Assembly (NCBI GenBank): GCA_023398615.1
Contig: JAEWSD010000002.1
Coordinates: forward strand, 1 to 6,464
Origin: Bacillota bacterium
GTDB taxonomy: Bacteria; Bacillota; Clostridia; Lachnospirales; Lachnospiraceae
DNA: 6,464 nt
Direction: 5' to 3'
In this document: positions 1 to 6,464 of the stretch, one piece after another
Layout: each line of letters begins with the position of its first letter
How positions within the stretch are numbered: position 1 is the stretch's first letter
Notes under the pieces: generated by a model
The model's input: the letters and a program-made list of their open reading frames with translations, nothing else
The model's database searches: none
Told to the model about the DNA's origin: nothing
Program-made: the position numbers and the translations under genes

Positions 1-956
1 TATTTAAAATTATAGCAGATTTAAAAAAGAAGAGTGTTTCTATTATATATATTTCGCATCGTATTGATGAGATTATAAGACTCAGTGATCGGCTGACCGT
101 ATTACAAAATGGTACCATAGTCGGCGGCGCAGAGACTTCAGAGGTGACGAAAGACCAGATTATAAAAATGATGGTAGGAGAAAAGATTAATCAATCGATA
201 TCTAAGAATCCGGCTATCAATTCTGAAGTAGTTTTAGAAGTAAAGAATATATCGAATGAATCTGTGAAAAATATCAGTTTCGAAGTAAAAAAAGGAGAGG
301 TATTAGGAATTGCCGGTTTAGTAGGGGCCGGTCGCACGGAGATGGTGAGAGCCATATTTGGAGCGGATAGTATATCTTCCGGAGAAATATATGTAAATCA
401 AAAGCTGAAAGTCATCACAGGACCTGCGGATGCGATAAAGAACAGTATCGGACTATTACCTGAAAGCCGGAAAAGTCAGGGATTATTTATGAATTTGAAT
501 ATCCGCAGGAATATTACTATTGCAAATATAAAACATTTTTTAAAGGGACACTTCATTATACAACAGCTGGAAAGGCATGAGGCTCAGAAATATATTGAAT
601 CGCTTAAAATCAAAACGCCTTCCACAGAGTTCCCCGTAGCTAATCTAAGTGGCGGTAACCAGCAGAAAGTTGTATTGGCGAAATGGATGTGCAGAGGATG
701 TGATATCCTGATTATGGATGAACCAACAAGAGGTGTTGATGTAGGTTCGAAAGAGGAAATATTCCAGTCGATCAATGCACTGATAAGAAAAGGGAAATCA
801 GTACTTTTTATATCCTCGGAATTGGAGGAAGTTCTCCGTGTAAGCAACCGTATCATTACGATGTATAACGGTGAAATTACTGCTCTGATGCAACAAAGTG
901 AGGCCACAATGGATAAAATTATGCATTATATTACAGGGGGTATGAAAAATGAATAA
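1..956 (+). CDS. Sugar ABC transporter ATP-binding protein, RbsA/MglA type (5' end missing)
   Basis: This is the C-terminal 317 residues of a two-domain ATPase that powers import of a sugar-like substrate at the inner face of the membrane. The reading frame is open from base 3, so the gene starts before the window. Visible residues 1-47 are the end of the first nucleotide-binding domain, with its switch-histidine motif ISHR (His19). The second domain follows: a degenerate Walker A GLVGAGRTE at 105-113, a PESRKSQGL segment at 153-161, the signature LSGGNQQKVVLAKWM at 215-229, and Walker B DILIMDEPTRGVDVG at 234-248. In this second domain the Walker A lysine is absent and the switch histidine is replaced by SSEL (271-274); both are normal for RbsA/MglA proteins, where only one site is fully competent. 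It is directly followed by, and overlaps, the permease gene. The family assignment is firm; the transported sugar cannot be read from the sequence. Confidence 0.95.
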   Translation, partial: FKIIADLKKKSVSIIYISHRIDEIIRLSDRLTVLQNGTIVGGAETSEVTKDQIIKMMVGEKINQSISKNPAINSEVVLEVKNISNESVKNISFEVKKGEVLGIAGLVGAGRTEMVRAIFGADSISSGEIYVNQKLKVITGPADAIKNSIGLLPESRKSQGLFMNLNIRRNITIANIKHFLKGHFIIQQLERHEAQKYIESLKIKTPSTEFPVANLSGGNQQKVVLAKWMCRGCDILIMDEPTRGVDVGSKEEIFQSINALIRKGKSVLFISSELEEVLRVSNRIITMYNGEITALMQQSEATMDKIMHYITGGMKNE

Positions 957-1905
957 GTCTATCAAGAGGATAGTATTAGACTTAGTAAAGCGCAGAGAGT
1001 TTATTACATTTGTTGCACTTGCTATCATATTTAGTATTTTTAGTCTGTTGAGTGAGAACTTCATTACGTTATTTAACGTGATGGGTATACTTAGACAGGC
1101 CTCTATAAACGCAATTCTTGCCATAGGCATGACATATGTTATAATCTCAGGCGGCATTGATTTATCGGTTGGATCAACGATTTCATTATCGGGAACAGTT
1201 GCAGCACTGTTTATGGTAAGCTTAGGATTTGGAGTGGTACCAGGCATCTTAGCCGGAGTATTAGTAGGATTGCTTGCAGGTTTTATTAATGGGATGGTTA
1301 TTACGAAGGCAGGTGTTCCTCCCATCATTGCTACCTTGGGTATGATGACCATAGAAAGCGGAGTTGCGTTGGCGCTGACAGGCGGATATTCTGTTTCCGG
1401 ACTTGCCGAAGGCTTTGCGTGGATTGGAAGAAAAAATATATGGCAAATACCAGTACCGGTTTTGATTATGATAGCGCTCTATGTGATTGGACATATCCTG
1501 TTGAATAAAACTAAGTTCGGAGCATCGGTATTTGGAGTTGGCGGTAATGAAGAAGCGGCAAGACTAGCCGGTATATCAAACCAGCGGGTAAAAATAGGTG
1601 TATATATGCTAAGCGGTATCATGGCATCCATAGGTGGCTTAATTCTGGCTTCAAGGCTTGACTCCGGCCAGCCCATGGCAGGTACCGGAATGGAGCTTAA
1701 TGCCATAGCTGCAGTTGTAATTGGTGGAGCCAGCGTAGTCGGTGGTTCAGGAGGTGTAGTTGGGAGTCTGTTTGGTGCGTTAATTATGAGTGTATTGAGC
1801 AATGGTTTTGACTTGATTGGTGTCGGCAGGTACTATCAGATGATTTTTACCGGTATCGTTCTGATCATAGCAGTATCGATTCAAAAGAAATCCAAGTCAA
1901 TATAA
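949..1905 (+). CDS. Sugar ABC transporter permease, RbsC family
   Basis: This 318-residue, strongly hydrophobic protein is the membrane channel subunit of the importer whose ATPase is encoded just upstream. It has the length usual for RbsC/XylH/MglC-type permeases and a series of predicted membrane helices from about residue 16 to 311. Family marks visible are SGGIDLSVG at 67-75, the segment AGVPPIIATLGMM at 121-133, the cytoplasmic coupling-loop region GGNEEAARLAGI at 198-209, and the glycine-rich stretch after SRLDSGQPMAGTG at 235-247. The ATG lies 8 bases before the end of the ATPase gene and is preceded by an AGGGGG ribosome binding site at 935-940, so the two are probably translationally coupled. 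A solute-binding protein gene normally accompanies such a pair; none is present downstream, so it is expected upstream. Related permeases also carry nucleosides and autoinducer-2, so a pentose or hexose is likely but not proven. Confidence 0.95.
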   Translation: MNKSIKRIVLDLVKRREFITFVALAIIFSIFSLLSENFITLFNVMGILRQASINAILAIGMTYVIISGGIDLSVGSTISLSGTVAALFMVSLGFGVVPGILAGVLVGLLAGFINGMVITKAGVPPIIATLGMMTIESGVALALTGGYSVSGLAEGFAWIGRKNIWQIPVPVLIMIALYVIGHILLNKTKFGASVFGVGGNEEAARLAGISNQRVKIGVYMLSGIMASIGGLILASRLDSGQPMAGTGMELNAIAAVVIGGASVVGGSGGVVGSLFGALIMSVLSNGFDLIGVGRYYQMIFTGIVLIIAVSIQKKSKSI

Positions 1906-1934
1906 TATTTTAATATTAAAAGAAGGGTGATCTG

Positions 1935-3245
1935 ATGAAAGAACATATAAGGGAAGAAATTAAGAAGAATATAGCTATGAATAAAGAGCAATACCTCGAT
2001 CTTATAAAAAAGCTGGTTTCATATGACAGTAAAATCATCAATTCGGGTGAATACGGAGAGGAAAAGGGTATTCAGGATTATCTGAAGGGTCTGTTTGAAC
2101 AAATGGGTGCCGAAGTAGATGCATTTGAACCGGATAACCAAACGATCAGCGGATATCCCGGATATAATCCGTATCATAAATATGAAGGCAGGGAAAATGT
2201 CGTCGCTACTTTTAAGGGAAACGGTAGCGGTCGTTCGCTCTTATTTAATGGGCATTGCGATATTGTACCGGCCGATAATGCTGACCAATGGACAAACTCG
2301 CCGTTTGAATGTACCTTAAGGAATAATAAGCTTTACGGCAGGGGAACCAGCGATATGAAGGGCGGAAGTGCTGCCGCAATATTGGCAATCAAGCTGCTCC
2401 AGGATATGGGATTTGAATTTGGCGGCGATATTATCTTTGAGTCCGTCATTGATGAGGAAGGAGGTGGAAATGGAACAATAGCCTGTTGTGACAAAGGATA
2501 CCATGCCGATGGAGTCATCATAATGGAACCTACAAGAATGGCTATTATGCCAACAAACCGAGGTGCATTTTTAGCTGAATTTACGGTTATTGGCAAACCA
2601 ATTCATGCCAGTATGAAAGGTTATGGAGTGAACGCAATTGAGAAAGCGTTCAAACTGATTGATGCCCTGAAAGAACTTGAAACGGAATGGTTATTATCAA
2701 AAAAACATCCTCTATTGTCAAATCCTACAATAAATATTGGGCAGATATCCGGAGGGGACGGAGCATCAGTTGTGGCCGGAGAATGTACGGTTAGATTTGA
2801 TGTGGAATTCTTTCCGAGTGAGTATGATGATAATTTTAACTCAGTGCCGGTTGATCCCGAATTAATAAAAAAAGAAGTGGATGACTATATAAGGAGAGCT
2901 TGCGATGGTGATAAGTGGTTATCTGAGCATCCGGTCAGCATTAATTGGTATCAGGAAACCCAATGTTTTGAGACGGATATGCAATCTGAATTCCTAGTAT
3001 CTGTTCGAAATACTTGCGAGGAAGTTATGGGCAGAGTAAACATATCCGGGCTTCCGTGCGGTTGCGACGGAGCACAGCTTTCTAGAATTGGGAAAATGCC
3101 GGTGCTAATTATCGGCCCTGGAGACTTGAAGCAGGCACATACAATTGATGAAAGCATGGAATTGGATAAATATTATCAGGCAATTGAAGTCTATGCCAAC
3201 ATTATCGTAGCTTGGGCCGGAATAACGCAGAAGATTGGAGATTAA
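1935..3245 (+). CDS. M20-family metallohydrolase (ArgE/DapE/carboxypeptidase G2-like deacylase or peptidase)
   Basis: A 436-residue cytosolic protein with no signal peptide, of a family that uses two zinc ions to cleave amide bonds in N-acyl amino acids or dipeptides. All expected catalytic positions are visible: GHCDIVP with His107 and Asp109, GRGTSDMKGG with bridging Asp140, DEEGGG with Glu174 as likely base and Glu175 as ligand, Glu198 in MEPT, and His402 in AHTIDE. His224 in GKPIHAS marks the inserted dimerisation domain (about 205-325). The usual D-x-R-x-x-P strand of that domain reads DVEFFP at 289-294, with Glu in the Arg position, which may affect substrate choice. The ATG is chosen because a GAAGGG ribosome binding site (1922-1927) precedes it; another ATG 14 codons later lacks one. 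The enzyme lies between a sugar importer and a sugar isomerase, suggesting that it deacylates or cleaves the imported compound. The exact substrate is unknown; an acetylornithine deacetylase label would be over-specific. Confidence 0.9.
   Translation: MKEHIREEIKKNIAMNKEQYLDLIKKLVSYDSKIINSGEYGEEKGIQDYLKGLFEQMGAEVDAFEPDNQTISGYPGYNPYHKYEGRENVVATFKGNGSGRSLLFNGHCDIVPADNADQWTNSPFECTLRNNKLYGRGTSDMKGGSAAAILAIKLLQDMGFEFGGDIIFESVIDEEGGGNGTIACCDKGYHADGVIIMEPTRMAIMPTNRGAFLAEFTVIGKPIHASMKGYGVNAIEKAFKLIDALKELETEWLLSKKHPLLSNPTINIGQISGGDGASVVAGECTVRFDVEFFPSEYDDNFNSVPVDPELIKKEVDDYIRRACDGDKWLSEHPVSINWYQETQCFETDMQSEFLVSVRNTCEEVMGRVNISGLPCGCDGAQLSRIGKMPVLIIGPGDLKQAHTIDESMELDKYYQAIEVYANIIVAWAGITQKIGD
3237..3240 (+). 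promoter_or_regulatory. Ribosome binding site that fixes the isomerase start
   Basis: The GGAG core lies within the last codons of the M20 gene, six bases before the ATG at 3247. It supports that ATG over the in-frame TTG at 3235, which has no comparable site and would give four extra residues. The isomerase start lies one base after the M20 stop codon, an arrangement typical of translational coupling. Confidence 0.7.
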
Positions 3246-3246
3246 A

Positions 3247-3801
3247 ATGATAACGAAAGAACAGTATGAAGAAAAGAAAAGGCAGGTTTTATCTTACTTT
3301 GATAAAGCACATATTGCCCTGACAGAAACTGAAAAAAATCAAATTGAGATATCAGACTTTGGTCTCGGAGATATAGAGCATAATGGCCTGCAGCTGATTA
3401 CTTATATTAATACGGACAGAGTATGCTGTAAGGAAATGGTTCTTTTTCCGGGACAAGTATGTCCGGAGCACAGACATCCGCCGTTTGATAAATATATTGG
3501 GAAAGAAGAAACCTTTCGCTGCAGATATGGAACCGTATATCTTTATGTAGAGGGCGAACCGACTGTAGACAGGGCTAAGGAACCACCTGAACTGGGACGG
3601 GAATATTATACCGCTTTTCATGAGATCAAGCTGGAACCTGGTGAGCAGTATACGATCCCGCTTAACACAAAGCATTGGTTTGCAGCAGGTGCCGAAGGAA
3701 CGGTTATATCGGAATTCAGTACACCAAGCTTTGACGAAAAGGATATATTCACCAACCCTGATATCAAAAGGATGCCTGAAATTGGAGAGGAGGATGCATA
3801 A
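3247..3801 (+). CDS. D-lyxose isomerase (D-lyxose ketol-isomerase, EC 5.3.1.15), YdaE-like
   Basis: A 184-residue cytosolic cupin protein. Members of this family interconvert D-lyxose and D-xylulose and often D-mannose and D-fructose, using a divalent metal such as manganese. The sequence shows the family hallmarks: LQLITYINTDR at 48-58, KEMVLFPGQVCPEHRHPP at 62-79, the EETFRCRYGTVYLYVEGE stretch at 87-104, and YTIPLNTKHWF at 135-145. Likely metal ligands are His75, His77, Glu88 and His143. From memory it closely resembles Bacillus subtilis YdaE, which is of similar length. It is packed one base after the M20 gene and two bases before the M24-like gene. It provides the clearest hint about the pathway: a free aldose, probably lyxose, mannose or a related sugar, is turned into a ketose. 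Enzymes of the family are broad in substrate range, so the physiological sugar could differ. Confidence 0.9.
   Translation: MITKEQYEEKKRQVLSYFDKAHIALTETEKNQIEISDFGLGDIEHNGLQLITYINTDRVCCKEMVLFPGQVCPEHRHPPFDKYIGKEETFRCRYGTVYLYVEGEPTVDRAKEPPELGREYYTAFHEIKLEPGEQYTIPLNTKHWFAAGAEGTVISEFSTPSFDEKDIFTNPDIKRMPEIGEEDA
3788..3793 (+). promoter_or_regulatory. Consensus ribosome binding site of the M24-like gene, inside the isomerase gene
   Basis: A perfect AGGAGG lies in the final codons of the isomerase gene, ten bases ahead of the ATG at 3804. The two genes are separated by only two bases, so ribosomes finishing the isomerase could reinitiate here. The spacing is slightly long, but no other in-frame start fits better. 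Confidence 0.7.
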
Positions 3802-3803
3802 CT

Positions 3804-5156
3804 ATGTTTGAAAAAGATATTTGGAAACGACAGGCAGATATCATATCCGGTGTTCTGGAAAAAGCTCCTGTATTTGATAAGGACTACTTACTTCCGCCTG
3901 AGGAATTTAAGCAGCGCCAAAAAAAGGTACTGGATATGCTAAAGCTGGAGGGATATGACTGCGGTATAGTATATTCAGATGAGCATTATTGTGGTGATGT
4001 TCCTTATCTAGCAGGGAATAATAATATCATCGTTGAGCCGATTGCAGCCGTAATCGCTGAGAACGGACTGTATTTTATTGCCGGATTGGAAAGCGGTATA
4101 GTTGCGGAGCAATTCTGTCATCGCTCCGGAGTAAAAATTCGCAAACTGGATATTATCAATGTGGATTCGGATAATTATCCGGATGACATGCTGACGCCGG
4201 CAGCGATTGTGGAAGAAGCTTGCGGAATGAAGCCAAAGAAAATTGCGATGCTTACGACTCCCGGTATCTTCCCGTTAGCATTATACAACAGTTTGGCTAA
4301 GTATGTCGGAGCTGAGAATATAAGCGATATTTCTGAAAAGTATTATGAAATAAAATATGAAAAATCTGACCTGGAGATGAAGTTAATTGAAGAAAGCTGC
4401 TTAATCAGCGACGTAATGCTGGAAGGCATGCTTCGGATACTCAGACCCGGATTAAGGGAAACACAGGTTGCACAGTGGGGGTATGCAATTGCAAATGAAC
4501 TGGGAGCAGACGATTTGGGTTTTAAAATCATGGTCACATCCGGTATCAATAACCGCACCATCGTTGCGAGGGCATCCAATCGAATTATTCGGGAAGGTGA
4601 TATTGTTCATATCGGTGTTTCTCCAAAACGTGACGGATTATGCGGAGCTCAGAGAGCATCTGTTATGTGTGTAAAGAGCCCTGACCTGGTTACAGAGGAT
4701 TATAAGATATGGATGGGATTTTTGGAGGCAGCATTTCGTTATTCGGTTGAGAGCTTCCAGCAAGTAGCTCAGGAGGGTCTGACCGGTAACTATCATGAAG
4801 AAGCTATCATCGAGTACTATAAACAGAAAGCACCGGAACTGGAAAAATTAACAGGACTTAAGCTGCCGCAATTTGAGACATTGAAAGGATATGTTACTAC
4901 ACATAATTCCGGATATACGGAATGCCAGGAATTTTATGGTGCGCTATCCTGTGATTTTAAACGTAAATGTGCCAAACAAATGGTTATGATGATTGATGTG
5001 GGTCTCAAGGGCTATTATGATGCATGGAATGATATTGCAATTCCTAATCTCGATTATATTGTTATAGAAAAGACAGCCGCTAAATTCGGAAAAAATACAA
5101 GAATTTTAAATACTTTGCCGGTGAATCTTCAGTATCTGATGGGAGAAGCATTCTGA
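3804..5156 (+). CDS. M24-family (aminopeptidase P/creatinase fold) protein lacking the usual metal ligands
   Basis: A 450-residue, probably cytosolic protein with the two-domain layout of Xaa-Pro peptidases: a creatinase-type N-terminal domain (about 35-175) and a pita-bread catalytic domain (about 188-425). The fold is recognisable from LRPGLRETQVAQWG (213-226), REGDIVHIG (263-271), the THNSGY segment (366-371), MVMMIDVG (393-400) and LDYIVIEK (416-423). My hand alignment to E. coli PepP puts Gly271 and Ala282 at the two metal Asp positions, Asp398 and Leu416 at the two metal Glu positions, and Val254 at an additional conserved His; only His367 matches a metal ligand. A normal metal-dependent aminopeptidase is therefore unlikely. 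Creatinase shows that this fold can hydrolyse C-N bonds without metal, so a related hydrolase or a pseudoenzyme are both possible. The reading frame is intact and well supplied with a ribosome binding site, which argues against a decaying gene. It lies between the isomerase and mutarotase genes of the same operon. Confidence 0.8.
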   Translation: MFEKDIWKRQADIISGVLEKAPVFDKDYLLPPEEFKQRQKKVLDMLKLEGYDCGIVYSDEHYCGDVPYLAGNNNIIVEPIAAVIAENGLYFIAGLESGIVAEQFCHRSGVKIRKLDIINVDSDNYPDDMLTPAAIVEEACGMKPKKIAMLTTPGIFPLALYNSLAKYVGAENISDISEKYYEIKYEKSDLEMKLIEESCLISDVMLEGMLRILRPGLRETQVAQWGYAIANELGADDLGFKIMVTSGINNRTIVARASNRIIREGDIVHIGVSPKRDGLCGAQRASVMCVKSPDLVTEDYKIWMGFLEAAFRYSVESFQQVAQEGLTGNYHEEAIIEYYKQKAPELEKLTGLKLPQFETLKGYVTTHNSGYTECQEFYGALSCDFKRKCAKQMVMMIDVGLKGYYDAWNDIAIPNLDYIVIEKTAAKFGKNTRILNTLPVNLQYLMGEAF

Positions 5157-5189
5157 ATTAAGGGAGATGTTTAGTCGGAATATGCTCTT

Positions 5190-5195
5190 AGGAGG
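5190..5195 (+). promoter_or_regulatory. Consensus ribosome binding site of the mutarotase gene
   Basis: AGGAGG eight bases before the ATG at 5204 defines the start of the last gene in the cluster. The 47-base gap before this gene is the longest between genes in the cluster, but I see no convincing promoter or terminator in it, so read-through from upstream is expected. Confidence 0.7.
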
Positions 5196-5203
5196 AAGGT
5201 AAA

Positions 5204-6280
5204 ATGAATAAATTGGAGCTATACCGCAGGGTAGGAACAACTGCTCAGGTGTTCGGTATTAAGGATTATCGATTAATCGGAGGTAAAGCAGATGCAATGC
5301 GTGCTCTTGAATTGTATAACGCAGCAGGTGTATCCCTTATTGTACTTCCTGACAGGGGAATGGATATCGCATCGCTTTCCTGTCGCGGTACTAATATTAG
5401 TTTCCTTTCAAAAACAGGCTTAACAAATTCTACTTATTTTACAGAAGATGGTGCAAAGGGATTTTTGAAAAGCTTCTATGCAGGTTTTTTAACAACAGGA
5501 GGGTTAACCTACATGGGGGCAGCCGACAGGGATGAGGGTGAAAACCTGGGATTACATGGGGTGGTGTCCAATATACCTGCCAGCGAAGTCTGCCCGTATA
5601 TAGAATGGAATGAGAATAAAGATAACGCGAGTATTGAGGTTTCGGGCCGGGTAAAACAGGCGCAGGTTTTTGGAGAACATATTATAATGGACCGGAAAAT
5701 AACTCTGCAAACGGATCAAAGTGTTTTTACTATTGAAGACAAGATAGAAAACCTAAGCTTCGAGAGAACTCCGTTCATGATTCTTTACCATATGAATTTC
5801 GGGTATCCCATGCTTTCGCCTGAATGCGAGTTGTTGCTGCCCTCGATGCGCATCATACCAAGGGATAACGCAGCAAGGGAAGGGCTGTCTGAATATCTAA
5901 AAATAACTGATCCGGTTGATGGATACGAAGAACAGGTATTTTTCCATGAGATGGTGGCGGATAAGGATGGGCAGGTAAGGTATATGCTGATCAACCGGGA
6001 TCTGGAGCTTGGTGTTGAGATATCATATCCGGCTGAACAACTTACCCATTTCACGCATTGGAAAAGTATGCGCAGCGGGGAATATGTTCTGGGGCTTGAA
6101 CCCGGGAACTGCCATGTCATGGGCAGAAGTACGGCACGTATGGATGGAAGCCTTAAGTATTTGGAACCGGGTGAAAGCCGGAACATAAAAATAGAAGTTC
6201 GAATATATGAAGGAGCGGACTGCATTAATAAGGCGCGTATGAAACTGATCAAGGATTTTCCAAATATTGGATTACATTAA
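5204..6280 (+). CDS. Aldose 1-epimerase-like protein (mutarotase), DUF4432/Ec_c4013 type
   Basis: A 358-residue cytosolic beta-sandwich protein of the galactose mutarotase superfamily, whose members interconvert the alpha and beta forms of free sugars. Visible marks are LPDRGMDIASL at 48-58, AGFLTTGGLTYMG at 93-105, LGLHGVVSNIPA at 115-126 with His118, YHMNFGYPML at 195-204 with His196, and LGLEPGNCHVMGR at 296-308 with Glu299. By analogy with galactose mutarotase, the histidines and Glu299 are the likely catalytic group. The length and motif order match the DUF4432 group, which often occurs in sugar-catabolic clusters. It is the last gene before the hairpin at 6317-6362. Together with the isomerase it suggests that a free sugar is released in one anomeric form and needs equilibrating. 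The family is secure; the sugar is not known, and some relatives act on modified or phosphorylated sugars. Confidence 0.88.
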   Translation: MNKLELYRRVGTTAQVFGIKDYRLIGGKADAMRALELYNAAGVSLIVLPDRGMDIASLSCRGTNISFLSKTGLTNSTYFTEDGAKGFLKSFYAGFLTTGGLTYMGAADRDEGENLGLHGVVSNIPASEVCPYIEWNENKDNASIEVSGRVKQAQVFGEHIIMDRKITLQTDQSVFTIEDKIENLSFERTPFMILYHMNFGYPMLSPECELLLPSMRIIPRDNAAREGLSEYLKITDPVDGYEEQVFFHEMVADKDGQVRYMLINRDLELGVEISYPAEQLTHFTHWKSMRSGEYVLGLEPGNCHVMGRSTARMDGSLKYLEPGESRNIKIEVRIYEGADCINKARMKLIKDFPNIGLH

Positions 6281-6316
6281 GAGAAGCCTTTTGAATTAAT
6301 GAAGGTTCCCATTCTG

Positions 6317-6362
6317 AAGTGTACCAGGCTATCAAATATATATCTGATAGCCTGGTGCACTT
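6317..6362 (+). terminator. Long hairpin at the end of the operon, probable transcription terminator
   Basis: An 18-base-pair stem (6317-6334 with 6345-6362) encloses a 10-base AT-rich loop. All pairs are Watson-Crick except one T-G wobble at 6322/6357. The core arms are CCAGGCTATCA and TGATAGCCTGG. It begins 37 bases after the mutarotase stop codon. The T-rich tail is short (TTATTT from 6361), so termination could be weaker than the stem length suggests. The placement between the operon and a possible oppositely oriented gene would also fit a terminator serving both strands, although the other strand has no T tract after the stem. Confidence 0.75.
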
Positions 6363-6379
6363 ATTTGCAGGTATACCTT

Positions 6380-6464
6380 TCATTCTGACATTGCATTTGT
6401 ACATAGAGTGCCCATCTTTTGAGCAGCCTTAAATTCCGGTCTTGATATATAATTTTTATTGCGC
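6380..6464 (-). CDS. Possible C-terminal end of a convergent gene (partial, unidentified)
   Basis: On the reverse strand an open frame enters from the window edge and ends with TGA at 6382-6380. It gives 27 residues ending in PEFKAAQKMGTLCTNAMSE. The amphipathic, helix-like ending (EFKAAQKMGTLC) resembles the last helix of some flavodoxin-like or NADPH-dependent FMN reductase proteins, but that is an impression from a very short stretch. Support comes from its position just beyond the hairpin, as expected for two converging genes. A second reverse frame is also open over the same region, so this could be chance. No function is assigned. Confidence 0.4.
   Translation of the reverse strand, partial: RNKNYISRPEFKAAQKMGTLCTNAMSE

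Noticed and set aside
359..761. Degenerate second ATP site in the ABC ATPase as a possible defect
   Set aside because: Loss of the Walker A lysine and the switch histidine in the C-terminal domain is normal for RbsA/MglA proteins.
144..956. A GTG start at 144 giving a 270-residue ATPase
   Set aside because: The same frame is open without interruption from base 3 and encodes the ISHR switch-histidine end of the first nucleotide-binding domain, so the gene begins before the window.
798..1352. Reverse-strand open frames across the transporter, hydrolase and mutarotase genes
   Set aside because: They lie wholly or mostly opposite well-supported genes and their translations show no family motifs.
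1903..1918. AT-only inverted repeat (TAATATT/AATATTA) after the permease gene
   Set aside because: At most six A-T pairs with a four-base loop, in an AT-rich gap; too weak to be called a terminator or operator.
3235..3249. TTG start at 3235 for the isomerase
   Set aside because: The ATG at 3247 has a GGAG at a six-base spacing, and the protein beginning MITKEQY fits the YdaE-like family; the TTG overlaps the M20 end and lacks its own site.
5167..5202. Eleven-codon open frame (MFSRNMLLGGR) ending one base before the mutarotase start, as a leader peptide
   Set aside because: Its ATG directly abuts the only upstream purine run, leaving no normal spacing, and no attenuator hairpin is evident; it most likely arises by chance around the real ribosome binding site.
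6448..6453. TATAAT resembling a promoter -10 box near the right edge
   Set aside because: No -35 match lies 16-18 bases upstream, and the stretch is AT-rich and overlaps the possible reverse-strand coding end.

Overview
The window is a single rightward gene cluster from an AT-leaning, Gram-positive-looking genome. The likely source is a clostridial Firmicute, possibly Lachnospiraceae-like. This rests on strong AGGAGG-type ribosome binding sites, many ATA and AGA codons, close gene packing, and an isomerase resembling Bacillus YdaE. The taxonomic call is an inference from style, not a match to a named species.

Layout: (1) bases 1-956 hold the 3' half of a double-domain sugar ABC transporter ATPase (RbsA/MglA type), cut by the window edge. 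(2) 949-1905 is its membrane permease (RbsC type), overlapping the ATPase gene by 8 bases. (3) 1935-3245 is a cytosolic M20-family metallohydrolase with a complete di-zinc site. (4) 3247-3801 is a D-lyxose isomerase of the cupin type. (5) 3804-5156 is an M24 (aminopeptidase P/creatinase fold) protein whose metal-binding residues are nearly all replaced. (6) 5204-6280 is a DUF4432 aldose-1-epimerase-like mutarotase. (7) A long hairpin at 6317-6362 closes the cluster. (8) The last 85 bases contain the possible C-terminal end of an oppositely oriented gene. No RNA genes, mobile elements, CRISPR arrays or operators were seen.

How the genes may work together: the ATPase and permease would import a small sugar or sugar-containing compound; the binding protein is not in the window and presumably lies upstream. 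The isomerase and mutarotase indicate that a free aldose (lyxose, mannose or a related sugar) appears inside the cell, is equilibrated between anomers and is converted to a ketose. Two proteins from amide-bond-cleaving families sit between transporter and mutarotase. Their presence suggests that the imported molecule is a sugar joined to an amino acid, acyl or other nitrogen-containing group, which is cleaved before the sugar is processed. No sugar kinase is visible, so the ketose would be phosphorylated by an enzyme encoded elsewhere. The most unusual element is the M24-fold protein without a recognisable metal centre, and the combination as a whole does not correspond to a pathway I can name.
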